A stretch of DNA of 64,000 bases from Pegea sp. RAD2-039 (GCA_034620365.1 JAQGEQ010000297.1:124001-188000); one strand, 5' to 3'. Counted from the stretch's first letter, positions 1-11,248 are shown. The notes: generated by a model from the sequence alone, not told the origin. A program made the numbers and translations.

Positions 1-275
1 ATTTTCAACAACAGCTTCATTGTTATTTTTCTAAAATAAACACAATATTATTAAAACGAAGTATAAGAGACATCATAAAGCTAACTAAATACTTTCATCA
101 AAAATTATCAAAAGATGTTAAAAACACAACTATTAGATTCATTCTAATTCAAACATAACTCAATTATTTGCAACTTACGATTTCTAATTTCCAGGTAGAA
201 AATAATCTTCACAATAAGTCCAAAGATTTTTGATATAGATTTCAAAAACACTCTAATAAATTCGTATAAGAACTG
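1..275 (-). CDS. Secreted-protein gene copy A, 5' end only
   Basis: Only the start of the gene lies in the window. Bases 1-20 are the beginning of the coding exon (ATG complement at 18-20), bases 21-30 are 5' UTR up to a TTTTAG acceptor, and the 5' UTR exon runs from 179 to a predicted start near 275, with a GTAAGT donor. A TATA box lies at 298-307. The rest is cut off by the window edge. By homology with copies B-D it should encode a 117-aa secreted protein. Confidence 0.8.
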
Positions 276-297
276 TACATTCTTCTTCTAGCCACTT

Positions 298-307
298 CTT
301 TATATAG
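298..307 (-). promoter_or_regulatory. TATA box of secreted gene copy A
   Basis: Reads CTATATAAAG on the minus strand, about 25-30 bp before the predicted 5' UTR exon. The same box occurs at the equivalent place in the three other copies. Confidence 0.75.
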
Positions 308-424
308 AACTTTATCTTTTTTTAAAAAAAAATAAATCTCCCTTTCTCGATCTGTAGCTATCATTTATCATTATTAATTGTCGCAGAAGCTTCCTGTTAA
401 ACTCTTATTGTTTGAACAAAAGGT

Positions 425-530
425 AAATTATTCAATTAATCAAACAAACTATTTATGATTCATAGTGTAATACCTTTTAAATGGTTGATTCATTTGGGAA
501 AATAATGATTCATGTAGTATGACTGATAAA
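425..530. promoter_or_regulatory. TGATTCA cluster behind copy A promoter
   Basis: Three TGATTCA heptamers at 456-462, 486-492 and 506-512, with related ATTCA half-motifs before them. TGATTCA has the TGA-N-TCA form bound by bZIP dimers of the AP-1/CREB type. It lies 120-210 bp upstream of the minus-strand TATA box and far upstream of gene a, so it could serve the secreted gene as an enhancer. Binding is inferred. Confidence 0.5.
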
Positions 531-539
531 ACGTAACTA

Positions 540-2100
540 ATTATGATAAAAATGTAAACAAATTTGATATCAAGAGATTGTATGTCAAAAATGACTCTCT
601 GTTGTTAAGTATTTTATTCTTTTAATCAATGAAGAATAGAAATAGGAAGTCATAAAAGTTTAAAAATTCCAAGTATTTTCTCAAAAAAGTTTGTAACATA
701 TTTTAAACTCTTAATGTATTTTTTAATTATATCTATAAACTAAACATAATTTAAGTTAAAGAATTGTAGAGTATTTGATTCAATTTAAAAAGGATAATAA
801 TTCAGATTACTTTTATCTTCAGTATTTTTATTTTTGAAATGTTATACTGTTTGTGGGAACATAGAAATTGATCCAAATCAATAGAACATGATAAAAATAG
901 TGTTTCCGTGAATGTATTGTTTACTTGTGAGTAAGCTAATAAAGAAGATGAAAATTTGTTTGATGAACTTATTTCAGTTTTATCTAATCTTCATCTACGT
1001 TTGCATAGTCCAAGTTAGTTTATAAAACAAAATCCACCTTATTTTGAACATAATGATATTCAAATAAAATCAGTCTTGCAGAAAATTGCAATAATATAAT
1101 TATATGTATATCATATTATCATACATTCATAAGTATTTATATTATTCCTGTAATAGCACTAGTTTCTTATGTTCATGTAAAAATTAATACTGGAGAGTAG
1201 TTTTTTATCTTGTAATCTGAGAATTAGGAACTTTGACATTCTTATTTTGCTTGGTAAATGTTTAAAAAGTATTATTTATGGGTATACTTTTGACGTAGTA
1301 GACATTATTATCCTAAATATCAGATTGTATGTGATTAGTTTTTTTTCAACTTTTGAACTGAAAAAAGTTATTTAGTCTTTAATGTTAAAAATAGTTAAAC
1401 GTTTATCCAGTAAACTATTCAAAAGTAATAAAGTAATGTTAACTTTGTTCTAAACAATATCTTTTAACCGATATAGGTGTGTATAATGACTACTTTATAT
1501 CATTTTCGCTGATAATAAACACTTAAGTTTGTCAATCATTTGTAAACTTTCGATCTTATTCGTTACTACAGTGATAAATTTACAAAAGACAAAAAATGTT
1601 ATTAAAATGAATTACATAAAAAAGTTTTACATAAAAAATTAAAGTTTTACTACAGGTATATTGCTGTTAAATCAAGAATTTACTAGTTTAAAATAGTTTT
1701 CAGTTACACACATTTGTTGTCAACCATACACCAAATTTTTCTATTTTTAATGGAAAGTGTAATCACAAAAAGCTAGTTCTAAAAGATATATTACAATCAT
1801 TCTAAAAGGAACTTCTTATCTGCAGAATATTTCAATTATCCTAATGATGGAATAAATACTTAACAAAAATTATGTATAGGTCTTAATGATCTAGCTTATG
1901 ATTGCAACAGTGCTTTTTATAATAAATAATTCAACTTCGCTAAAAAAAAGTTATCAAAATTAATTTTTGAGGATATATAATGTTTAGTGATTTTCTAACC
2001 AAGAGAAGAACAAATTCTTGTAAAGTATCAAAATTTTATAAAACTGTTATTCCTTAGTGGTTCCCTTTTTTAAAGATTGTTAAACATTGATTATTCATCT
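540..2100. other. Intra-unit spacer, no gene seen
   Basis: AT-rich sequence between the TGATTCA cluster and the promoter of gene a. I found no open frame or splice pattern that suggests a gene. It is conserved with 9590-11160 and more weakly with 3640-5330 and 19250-20660 because it is part of the duplicated unit. Confidence 0.6.
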
Positions 2101-2112
2101 TACAACAGGATG

Positions 2113-2193
2113 TGACGTCTTTAGTTGGTTTAAAACAAATTAGCACGAATCATAGTCTTTTTTCTTTTTTTTTCTACCAGTTTACTATTTAAG
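2113..2193 (+). promoter_or_regulatory. Core promoter of gene a: CRE-like site plus TATTTAA box
   Basis: TGACGTCT at 2113-2120 is followed 65 bp later by TATTTAAG at 2186-2193. The spacing and flanking words (GGATG before the site, GCARAGT after the box) are kept in all five array genes. The last base of the CRE is T here and in gene c, A elsewhere. Transcription probably starts near 2220. Confidence 0.65.
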
Positions 2194-2276
2194 CAAAGTC
2201 TCTACTAAGGAAGTTACATTCTTAAAAGATTTTACAATTTAAGATTTAGTAAAAGTTTAAAACCATTAACTTCGTC

Positions 2277-2510
2277 ATGAGTTGGGCTATTCTCCCGTCA
2301 CCACAACAATTACAACTAGAAGAACAAGCAAGACAACGACGTTTGTTACAAGAAGCAAGAGATCGACAACAAGAAGAATATCGCCGACAAGCAGATGAAG
2401 CGCTTTTCCAACGACAGGAGGCTGAGAAACGTCGTCAAGAAGAACAAAAACGTCAACAGGAAGAAAGAGATAGAAATGGTGGAAACAACGGAAATAATGG
2501 AAATAAGTAA
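2277..2510 (+). CDS. Small E/Q/R-rich helical protein, gene a
   Basis: Single-exon gene for 77 aa, starting MSWAILPSP. Residues 10-67 are nearly all Glu, Gln, Arg, Ala and Leu with heptad-like spacing, as in a stable single helix or coiled coil. The last ten residues are a Gly/Asn tail (GGNNGNNGNK). There is no signal peptide, membrane segment or cysteine. The start is supported by conservation of the ATG and following codons in copies a-d, and by a promoter about 60-90 bp upstream. An AATAAA at 2725-2730 fits a transcript of about 0.5 kb. The protein is identical to that of gene c. Function is unknown; the composition suggests a structural or cross-linked (transglutaminase-type) substrate, which is inference. 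Confidence 0.8.
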   Translation: MSWAILPSPQQLQLEEQARQRRLLQEARDRQQEEYRRQADEALFQRQEAEKRRQEEQKRQQEERDRNGGNNGNNGNK

Positions 2511-2724
2511 TCAGTTCCAATCTGGCAACATTTTCAAATATTATTTGATAACAGCAGACTGGTTTATAATTTTAGTGCTTTTAAGGTTTATATTCAAAGC
2601 CAACTAAACATTGGTTTCATAGAACCATAAAACACTTTAGTTTTTTTTTACCATAAAGTTTTGCTTTATCTTTGTTATTTGCATTTTTGTTGTCAATGTT
2701 TGTTGTTTCTGTATTTCACCTTGA

Positions 2725-2730
2725 AATAAA
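2725..2730 (+). terminator. Polyadenylation signal of gene a
   Basis: AATAAA 215 bp after the stop. The earlier site used in b, d and e is mutated here (AACTAAAC), so this is the first usable signal. Confidence 0.6.
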
Positions 2731-2759
2731 AAAGATATTTTAAACTGCGTATTATTTTC

Positions 2760-5330
2760 TTAGTAATGTTTCAAACAGATGCTGTTGGTTATAATTAATA
2801 ATTGTATTAACATTTGAATATATTTATATTTCATTGTTTTTTTTAAAGATTTTAGACAAATGATTAAAGTTTATATTAATGTAAAATGATGGAGACTATT
2901 AACTAAGGATAGATTTGTATTCAGCTGGCAACATACATTTATGCCTTTAATTATCTCTTGAAGTCTCTGTTAATTTTTTTTTTCTGACAAACAATGTTTT
3001 TATGCTTTTACTTTCAGGAAATTTATCAATTTAGTTGGATTAATCTTAGTAGAGATGCAACTCGTAAATGTTACTTTCTTGATTATGGTTTCCTTTCCAC
3101 TAAAATATTTGGCATTATACACTTCTGGAATATCTTTATCTTTAGTCAACTATGTTTTATACAATGTGTAGATTTTATTTTCAAAATAATGAGTTAAACC
3201 AGTTTATTAACTTTGTCATTATCTTGGGAAATGATTAATATAGAATGAGTTTGTTGTAAAGATTTAAGTCTAAGAAAATTAAGGGACTAATATAATTTTT
3301 ATTGTTTTTAGATATTTAATGCTAGTCACATAAAATATACAATATTAGTATTTATTTATATAATAAAGTATTTTTGAGGGATGTTACCTAAACCGAGCAC
3401 CTTCTATGGCACTTTATATAGAAACTTAACTGTTTTTGACGAAAAAAAAAACTTTCTTGCTCGATGTGTAACTATTATTCGTCACTATTAAATTTTGCTG
3501 AAACTTCCAGTTATATTCTTCTTATTTGAACAAAACATAAATCATTCAACAATTTATGCAAAGTGTTTATTAATCATATTATAACACTTTCTAAACGGTT
3601 GATTCATTTTGGAAAGTTATAGTTCATTTGGTATGAATTGAGAAACTTAACTAATTATGATAAAGATTAAAAGAAAATTAGATATGAACAGATCGTATCT
3701 CGAAAATGACTTGCAGTGGTTAAGTAGTTTTTTTTATTTGAATCAATAAATGATAGAAAAAGGAAACCTAACTAAATTTAAATCTCTTAAGTATATTTCA
3801 GAATAAATTGGTTAACATCTTAGAATCACTTGATATATATTTTTTAATATTCCTTAACTAAACATAATTTAATTTAAGGAGTTGTAGAAGAATTCATTTA
3901 TATAAACACCCTTAAATTAAATTTAACTTGATTTAAAAAAAATTTGATCTGAAGAGTTTTTATCTCAAAAATGACTCTGTGCTGTTAAGTATTAAATTTT
4001 TTTCATAAATAAAGCATAGATATAGGAAGTCATAAAATTTTAAAAATTTCAATTATTTTCAAAGAAAGTTTTCAACATTTTTCAAACTGTCAATATATTT
4101 TTTAATCATATCTCGAAATAAACATAATTTAAGTTAAAGAATTGTAGAGGATTTCACTTACTTGAAAAGGGGTGATTAATCAGATTATAATTATCTTTAA
4201 TATTTTTATTTTTGAAATGTTAAACTGTTTGTGGGATCATATAAATTGATCCAAAGGAATAGAACATAATAAAAATGGTGTTTCGTGCATGAATGTATTG
4301 TTAACTTGTGAGTAAGCTAATAAATAAGATGAAAATTTGTTTGATGAACATATTTCAGTTTTATCTAATCTTCTTCTACGTTTGCATAGTCCAACTACGT
4401 TTTCAAAGCAAAATCCACCATATTTATAATTTTACAATTTTCAAATGCAATCAGTCTTGCAAAAAATTGCAATAATATAATTATATGCATATCACAAAAT
4501 CATAATTTCATAAGTATATATATTATTTCTGTATTAGCACTAATTTCTTATGTTCATGTAAAAAAAAGATGATATTGGACGGTAGTTTTTATCTTGTAGT
4601 CTGAAGATTAGGAACTTTTATGTTCTTATTTTGCTTGGTAAATGTTTAATTAGTATTATGTATGGATTTTCTTTTGACGTAGTAAACATTATTATCTTAA
4701 AGATCAGATTGTATGCGAAAAGTCGTTTCAACTTTTGAACTCACTGAAGTAATTTAGCGATAATTGTAAAAGGTAGTTAAAAGTTTAGAAAGTCAACCAT
4801 TCAAAAGTCAGAAACTAATGTTAATTATAGTTTAAATTACAAGTAAAAGTGTTTTTCACAAAATTAAAATTTTTATTCCTGATAATATTGCTGTAACATC
4901 GAAAAATTACCTTAGTTTAGTTTAAAAGAGTTTCTAGTTACATACTTTCGTTGTAAACAATATAAAAAATTTTGCCAGTTTTAATTAAAAACTTAATCAC
5001 TAACGGGATAGTTCTAAAAGATATACTATAATCATCATAAAACAATGTTTCAATAGCAGAAAATGTCAATTATCCAAATAATAGAATAATGACTTAACAA
5101 CAATTATGTGTCTTAGTGATCTAGCTTATGATTGCAACAATGCTTTTTACAATAAATAATTCCAGTTTGTTAAAAAAATTTCACAAAATAAAGTTTATTG
5201 ATAGTCTCTGGTGAATTTCTAAACAAGAGATGAACAATTAGTAAAAAATACTATAATATTGTAAGATAGTTATTCATTAGTTGTTTCTTTTTTCTAAAAG
5301 GATTGGTAATCATTGATTCGTGATCTTAGA
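2760..5330. other. Spacer between genes a and b
   Basis: Holds the tail of the first half-unit and the head of the second. The junction lies near 3400, where the sequence starts to resemble about 310 onward. A weak TGATTCA module sits at 3535-3640. A polypyrimidine-CAG motif at about 3003-3018 recurs after every E/Q/R-rich gene and resembles a splice acceptor, but no convincing exon follows it. No gene is called. Confidence 0.55.
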
Positions 5331-5338
5331 ACAGGATG

Positions 5339-5411
5339 TGACGTCATTAGTTGGTTTAAAACAGATTAACACGAAATTTAGTCCTTTTTTTCTACCAGTT
5401 TACTATTTAAG
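5339..5411 (+). promoter_or_regulatory. Core promoter of gene b: TGACGTCA plus TATTTAA box
   Basis: Perfect palindromic CRE TGACGTCA at 5339-5346 and TATTTAAG at 5404-5411, 58 bp apart. Same arrangement as gene a. Confidence 0.7.
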
Positions 5412-5494
5412 CAGAGTTTCTACACAGAAAGTTAGATTCCTCAAATATTTTGCAACTTCAGATTTTGTATAGCCGAAAAAGAACTAACTTCGCT

Positions 5495-5908
5495 ATGAGT
5501 TGGGCTATCCTCCAATCACCAATGCAATTGCAACTAGAAGAGCAAGCAAGACAACGATATTTGTTCCCACAAGCAAGAGACCGAGAACAAGAAGAATCGC
5601 TTTTTCAACGACAGGAAGCAGAGAGACGTCGTGAAGTAGAACAAAGACAACTACAAGAAGATATACGACGACGAGAAGAGAGACGTCGAATAGAAGAAAG
5701 TCGTCAACGACAACAAAGACGTGAACAAGAAGAAAGACGTAGACGAGAAGAAAGACGTGAACGAGAAGAAAGACGTCAACGAGATAAAAGACTTCAAGAT
5801 GCAGAAAGAGCACGGCACGAAAGAAATTTACGAGAACTAGAAGAAAGACGTCGACGAGAAGAAAGAGATAGAAATGGTGGAAACAATGGAAATAATGGAA
5901 AGAAGTAA
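5495..5908 (+). CDS. E/Q/R-rich helical protein, gene b (long form)
   Basis: Single-exon gene for 137 aa. The ATG at 5495 is chosen because it aligns with the MSWAIL start of the other copies; an in-frame extension upstream has no ATG. The N-terminus and the GGNNGNNGK tail match gene a. The middle is expanded by arrays of RREER/REREER units encoded by 15-18 bp repeats (about 5630-5860). The chain is strongly charged and predicted helical throughout, with no cysteine, signal peptide or membrane segment. It lacks the EEYRRQADEA stretch of gene a. The AATAAA at 6001-6006 is the nearest poly(A) signal. Same family as gene a; role unknown. Confidence 0.8.
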   Translation: MSWAILQSPMQLQLEEQARQRYLFPQARDREQEESLFQRQEAERRREVEQRQLQEDIRRREERRRIEESRQRQQRREQEERRRREERREREERRQRDKRLQDAERARHERNLRELEERRRREERDRNGGNNGNNGKK

Positions 5909-6000
5909 TCAGTTCTATTCTGGCAACATTCTCAACTAATATTTGATAACGGCAGACTGCTCTAAAATTCTAGTGCTTTTAACTTTTATAATCAAAGCCA

Positions 6001-6006
6001 AATAAA
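6001..6006 (+). terminator. Polyadenylation signal of gene b
   Basis: AATAAA 93 bp after the stop, with a second at 6223-6228. Confidence 0.6.
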
Positions 6007-6239
6007 AATTGGATTTTCAAAACAATATAACAATTTGCATTTATTTACAATTAAAGTTTTGCTTTATCTTTGTCGATCGTTTCAAATATTAATTTTAAGC
6101 TGAAAATAATCTTTCGAGCAATTTAATTTCTTCATGTGACTGTAATAATGATACAAATTAGACGTTTTTAGTTGTTTGCCAATTTGTTGTCAAAACTTAT
6201 TGCTTCTGTATATCACCATGAAAATAAAACAAAATTATT

Positions 6240-7335
6240 TTAAACTGTATTTTAATTTCTTAGTAATATTTCAATCACTTTTTTTCTGTATCTATTAATT
6301 TGATTACAATAGGAATATATTTTATATAATGTATGTTTTTTTCAAGATTTCAGAGAAATAATTAAAGTTTAATATAATGTAAATTAATGTAAATTGAAGG
6401 AGACTATTAACTAAAGATAAAAGTGTATTCAGCTGGCAACATAATTTTATTTTTTTTATTATTACTTGAAGTTTCTTCTGAATCTTTTTCTGATAAACAA
6501 TCATTTTATGCTTTTACTTTCAGGAAATTTATAAATTTTGTTGAATTAATGTTATTAAGGGTGCAACTCTTAAATGTCAGTTTCTTGATTAAGGTTTTCT
6601 TTTCATTTAAATATTTAGCATTATACAGGTCTGGGATACTTATAGTCAATTATACCTTAAACAATGTGTAGGTTGTTTTATCAAAGTAATAAGTTACACC
6701 AGTTTATTAAGTTTGTCAATTGCTTAAGAAATGATTCATATAGAATGAATTTTGTTGAAAAGATTTAAGTCTAACAACATTAAAGCACTGGTATATTTTC
6801 ATTGTCTATAGATATTTAAGGCTAGTCACACAAGATATACAATATTAGTATTTATTTATATATTACACTATATGCAACGATGATACTTAAAATAAGCACC
6901 TTATAAAGCACTTCATATAGAAAATTATCTGTATTTGACAAAAAAAGAAATCTTTCTCACTTGGTGTGTAACTACTATACATCACTATTAATTTATGCTT
7001 AAGCTTCTAGTTAAACTATTCTCATTTGAACAAAACGTCAATGATTCATCAACTTATTCTAAGTGTCTATGAATCATAGTATAACACATTCCACATGGTT
7101 GATTCAATTGGAAAAATAATGATTCTTATCTTATGACTTGTTAAACGTAAATAATTACCATAATTTTCTTTTAATAGATATTAAGACATTGTATCTCAAA
7201 AATGACTCTTAGTTATTAAGTAGTTTCTTTTATTTTAATTAAATAAGTGTAGAAAATAAAGCTATCAAAATTTAAACCTTTCAAGAATGTTTAAAAACAA
7301 ATTGATTTACAGTTTTCAATCATTTATTATATTTT
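6240..7335. other. Tail of second half-unit and start of a truncated third
   Basis: AT-rich, without a supported gene. A third copy of the half-unit head starts near 6900 and breaks off near 7345. A TGATTCA module lies at 7035-7140 (7042, 7070 as TGAATCA, 7100). The frames readable here are poorly conserved between units. Confidence 0.5.
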
Positions 7336-7518
7336 TTAATAATATCCAAATATAATAATATGATATGACATATATGAACTAACATTGATATCGAGATTTC
7401 GACGTACGTAAAATTTGAAAATATTGATGAAAATGTTTAGATAGTTAGAATCAATGGCCTTAATAATAAAGTAGACGAGATAGATTATTTTTCCAAAGAT
7501 TTTGAAAGTATGATTCTG
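7336..7518 (-). pseudogene. Truncated copy of the hidden minus-strand frame (unit 1)
   Basis: Sixty codons open on the minus strand, matching the first half of the 105-codon frames at 16872-17189 and 23034-23351. The match stops at the deletion junction near 7385, so the cysteine-bearing second half and its AATAAA are missing. It keeps the YVRRNLDINVS segment. It is therefore a broken copy, whatever the original was. Confidence 0.5.
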
Positions 7519-7519
7519 C

Positions 7520-8460
7520 TATTTAAAGTCAGATGACAGAGTAATGCCAAGGTGTAGGGCCTAAGATATTTGTTGAATAATAAATCCATTTAAGGAGTAT
7601 TGCTTAAAGGAATTTGCACCTGGTTCACGGGAAAAATTTATAAGATCAGACTTTTTCTTATATAATTCAAATTAAATTATATTAACTAGATTTTAGACAA
7701 CTCTGATATATTACGTTAATAAACAAAACATTTAACTTTTTGTTAGCTAAACGTCTTACACTATTAAAACATTATTTTAAAATTATTATGATTTCTAAAA
7801 GTTTTTGTTGAAAAAAATTGTTAAACTAGTTTAATTACAATGAAAGTTTATTGCTAACACATCAAATCTGTGAAAAATTCACATGAAATGTAATCGTATT
7901 TCTTTAAGTTAAAGTTTTATATTAAGAATACTAAAATATAAAACTTTTGATTTAATGACTCAATCTGCACATATGTAAAATATATTGCCAGTATTTTATG
8001 TGATATTTTCTACGTTGATTTTATTATTTTTATAAAAAAGGATTGATTTATAACTGTTCAAATACATTTTGTCGACTTTTTGTTTCTAGATAAATATAAT
8101 TTTTTACTTTATGTTGTGTTTAAAATTTTCAAATATGATCTATCTTATACTTAAGCTGAAACAGGATTCTAATTTGAAAAAACAAATTTTAGTACTAATT
8201 CTTAGACACAACTTTCAGTTAACAATTGACAAAAATAGTGTTTGTTATTGCTAGGAATATTCTACTATATAAACATAAGCTTTCTAAATTACATTTAGTC
8301 GTTGCAGTTATCAATTTTGAAATAAATCAACAGACAAAAGTAATTAACAAAAGTCAGTAATTTACAAGCAACACATTTCAAAAATTTTTTTTAATCATCA
8401 CGATAGAATTATACATTTATATAGAAAACAACTACATATCGAAATTGTAAATCGACAGAA
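7520..8460. other. Spacer downstream of secreted gene copy B
   Basis: No gene is called. A minus-strand frame of about 33 codons (KKSDLINFSREPGANSF) near 7590-7680 looks protein-like and recurs in units 2 and 3, but lacks clear splice sites. A plus-strand TATATAAA at 8266-8273 faces the 3' end of the secreted gene and is kept in all units. Confidence 0.45.
8266..8273 (+). promoter_or_regulatory. Possible convergent TATA box (unit 1)
   Basis: TATATAAA on the plus strand about 240 bp beyond the secreted-gene stop, conserved at 17937-17944 and 24097-24104. It could start an antisense or non-coding transcript. In an AT-rich genome it may also be chance. Confidence 0.25.
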
Positions 8461-8514
8461 CTATTTTTATGATTTAATGATTATCCGTTATTCTTCTAAT
8501 TAGATGCAATGGAG

Positions 8515-9325
8515 TTAGAAATTTTGTCCATTTTTAAGATTTCTGGGGTTAAAGTAGTCGTTGATTTGTCTTTCTTTATACCAGTCGTCGGTTGATTTAG
8601 TAGCTTTTCTAATTGCACCTGCTTCTGGTTCGATTACAACCTTGTTTACATTATTATCACAAAGAACTGACGCAATATCCTCTGGGTCGTTCCCTTGTTT
8701 TGTGAAGATTTTAATGAGTTCCTTTAAAGCAATCAAATAGGTATAAAGTTAAAAGAAAAAATACAAGCTTACTTCTTTTGACAAAACATCTCCAACATTG
8801 AAATCGTCGGGGGTATTGTTATTTGCAGATTCTCCTACACTAACTGGATAAGCCTAAAAGGTTTAAAATAAAAAGATTTGTTTATTGTTTAATGATAAAA
8901 ATGAAAAAACTTCCACTATAATTCTTTTAATAAATTTACAGAATATATCTGAATCTAAATCAGTCGGTTAAATTAACAAACGATTGTTTTTGTAGCATTA
9001 AATACCTGACAGATTGAAATACTCATAAACATAATCATCGCCAAAATAAAGATTTTCAACAACAGCTTCATTGTTATTTTTCTAAAATAAACACAATATT
9101 ATTAAAACGAAGTATAAGACACATCATAAAACTAACTAAATACTTTCATCAAAAATAATCAAAAGATGTTAAAAACACAACTATTAGATTCATTCTAATT
9201 CAAACATAACTCAATTATTTGCAACTTACGATTTCTAATTTCCAGGTAGAAAATAATCTTCACAATAAGTCCAAAGATTTTTGATATAGATTTCAAAAAC
9301 ACTCTAATAAATTCGTATAAGAACT
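8515..9325 (-). CDS. Small secreted protein, copy B (four exons)
   Basis: Coding exons on the minus strand are 9006-9071, 8773-8853 and 8515-8721, giving 22 + 27 + 68 = 117 aa. A non-coding first exon runs from about 9325 to 9240. All junctions are GT...AG and introns 2 and 3 are in phase 0. The introns are 158, 152 and 51 bp. Exon 1 encodes a signal peptide (MKLLLKIFILAMIMFMSISIC), with likely cleavage after CQA. The mature part, about 94 aa, is hydrophilic, starts with a short acidic Asn-rich stretch and ends DWYKERQINDYFNPRNLKNG. Residue 70 is Cys here, Arg in copies C and D (CGT to TGT). The TATA box is at 9349-9358, and ATTAAA at 8473-8478 may be the poly(A) signal. Family not recognised; a secreted peptide, effector or matrix protein are all possible. 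Confidence 0.82.
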
Positions 9326-9348
9326 GTACATTCTTCTTCTAGCTACTT

Positions 9349-9358
9349 CTTTATATAG
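9349..9358 (-). promoter_or_regulatory. TATA box of secreted gene copy B
   Basis: CTATATAAAG on the minus strand, about 30 bp before the predicted start of the 5' UTR exon. Confidence 0.75.
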
Positions 9359-9479
9359 AACTTTATCTTTTTAAAAAAAAAAAGAAATCTCCCTTTCTCG
9401 ATCTGTAGCTATCATTTATCATTATTAATTGTCGCGGAAGCTTCCTGTTAAACTCTTATTGTTTGAACAAAAGGTAAAT

Positions 9480-9580
9480 TATTCAATTAATCAAACAAAC
9501 TATTTATGATTCATAGTGTAATACCTTTTAAATGGTTGATTCATTTGGGAAAATAATGATTCATTTAGTATGACTGATAA
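9480..9580. promoter_or_regulatory. TGATTCA cluster behind copy B promoter
   Basis: TGATTCA at 9507-9513, 9537-9543 and 9557-9563, in the same arrangement as at 456-512. Confidence 0.5.
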
Positions 9581-9589
9581 AACGTAACT

Positions 9590-11160
9590 AATTATGATAA
9601 AAATTTAGAAAAATTTGATATCAAGAGATTGTATGTCAAAAATGACTCTCTGTTGTTAAGTATTTTATTCTTTTAATCAATGAAGCATAGAAATAGGAAG
9701 TCATAAAAGTTTAAAAATTCCAAGTATTTTCTCAAAAAAGTTTGTAACATATTTTAAACTCTTAATGTATCTTTTAATTATATCTATAAAATAAACATAA
9801 TTTAAGTTAAAGAATTGTAGAGGATTTGATTCAATTTAAAAAGGATAATAATTCAGATTACTTTTATCTTCAGTATTTTTATTTTTGAAATGTTATAATG
9901 TTTGTGGGAACCTAGAAATTGATCCAAATGAATAGAACATGATAAAAATAGTGTTTCTGTGTATGAATGTATTGTTTACTTGTGAGTAAGCTAATAAAGA
10001 AGATGAAAATTTGTTTGATGAACTTATTTCAGTTTTATCTAATCTTCATCTACGTTTGCATAGTCCAAGTTAGTTTATAAAGCAAAATCCACCTTATTTT
10101 GAACATAATGATATTCAAATAAAATCAGTCTTGCAGAAAATTGCAATAATATAATTATATGTATATCATTTTATCATACATTCATAAGTATTTATATTAT
10201 TCCTGTAAGAGCAATAGTTTCTAATGTTCATGTAAAAAATAATACTGGAGAGTAATTTTTTATCTTGTAATCTGAGAATTAGGAACTTTGATATTCTTAT
10301 TTTGCTTGGTAAATGTTTAAAAAGTATTATTTATGGGTATTCTTTTGACGTAGTAGACATTATTATCCTAAATATCAGATTGTATGTGATTAGTTTTTTT
10401 TCAACTTTTGAACTGAAAAAAGTTATTTAGTCTTTAATGTTAAAGGTAGTTAAAAGTTTATCCAGTAAACTATTCAAAAGTAATAAAGTAATGTTAACTT
10501 TGCTCTAAACAATATCTTTTAACCGATATAGGTGTGTATAATGACTACTTTATATCATTTTCGCTGATAATAAACACTTAAGTTTGTCAATCATTTGTAA
10601 ACTTTCGATCTTATTCGTTACTACAGTGATAAATTTACAAAAGACAAAAAAGATTATTAAAATGAATTACATAAAAAAGTTTTACATAAAAAATTAAAGT
10701 TTTTCTACAAGTATATTGCTGTTAAATCAAGAATTTACTAGTTTAAAATAGTTTTCAGTTACATACATTTGTTGTCAACCATAACCCAAATTTTTATATT
10801 TTTAATTGAAAGTGTAATCACAAAAAGCTAGTTCTAAAAGATATATTACGATCATTCTAAAAGGAACTTCTTATCTGCAGAATATTTCAATTATCCTAAT
10901 GATGGAATACATACTTAACAACAATTATGTATAGGTCTTAATGATCTAGCTTATGATTGCAACAGTGCTTTTTATAATAATTAATTCAACTTCGCTAAAA
11001 AAAAGTTATTAAAATTAATTTTTGAGGATATATAATGTTTAGTGATTTTCTAACCAAGAGAAGAACAAATTCTTGTAAAGTATCAAAATTTTATAAAACT
11101 GTTATTCCTTAGTGGTTCCCTTTTTTAAAGATTGTTAAACATTGATTATTCATCTTATAA
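9590..11160. other. Spacer upstream of gene c, no gene seen
   Basis: Counterpart of 540-2100 with few differences. I see nothing in it that supports a gene. Confidence 0.55.
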
Positions 11161-11167
11161 CAGGATG

Positions 11168-11248
11168 TGACGTCTTTAGTTGGTTTAAAACAAATTAGCA
11201 CGAATCATAGTCTTTTTTCTTTTTTTTTCTACCAGTTTACTATTTAAA
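11168..11248 (+). promoter_or_regulatory. Core promoter of gene c
   Basis: TGACGTCT at 11168-11175 and TATTTAAA at 11241-11248. The base after the box is A rather than the G seen in the other copies. Confidence 0.6.

Larger units (their letters stand above)
1..9051. repeat. Tandem array unit 1 (9051 bp)
   Basis: The first base matches position 9052, inside the first coding exon of the secreted-protein gene, so the repeat period is 9051 bp. In order it holds the promoter end of secreted gene copy A, E/Q/R-rich gene a, E/Q/R-rich gene b, a truncated half-unit and secreted gene copy B. Identity to unit 2 is very high, with substitutions and small indels scattered throughout. Relative to unit 2 it lacks about 620 bp near 7350. 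The two halves around genes a and b resemble each other, so a smaller duplication of about 3.5 kb preceded the large one. Confidence 0.93.

Noticed and set aside
2287-2520. Minus-strand open frames opposite the E/Q/R-rich genes (also 5505-5813, 11342-11575, 14566-14892, 20903-21088)
   Set aside because: Produced by the repetitive sense codons. Hydrophobic Val/Leu/Phe strings without support, and promoter and poly(A) signals lie on the plus strand.
2994-3197. 67-codon frame after gene a, preceded by a splice-acceptor-like CTTTTACTTTCAGG (also 12050-12253)
   Set aside because: The acceptor-like motif recurs after every gene but the frame is not kept in the b, d and e half-units, and no matching donor could be placed.
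5450-5494. Upstream in-frame extension of gene b (and 14511-14555 of gene d)
   Set aside because: No ATG in it, and it is not conserved in genes a, c and e. The MSWAIL ATG is used instead.
6322-6671. Overlapping 60-82 codon frames on both strands after gene b, with counterparts near 15400-15689
   Set aside because: Lengths and frames differ between two almost identical units, and the composition is that of AT-rich non-coding DNA.
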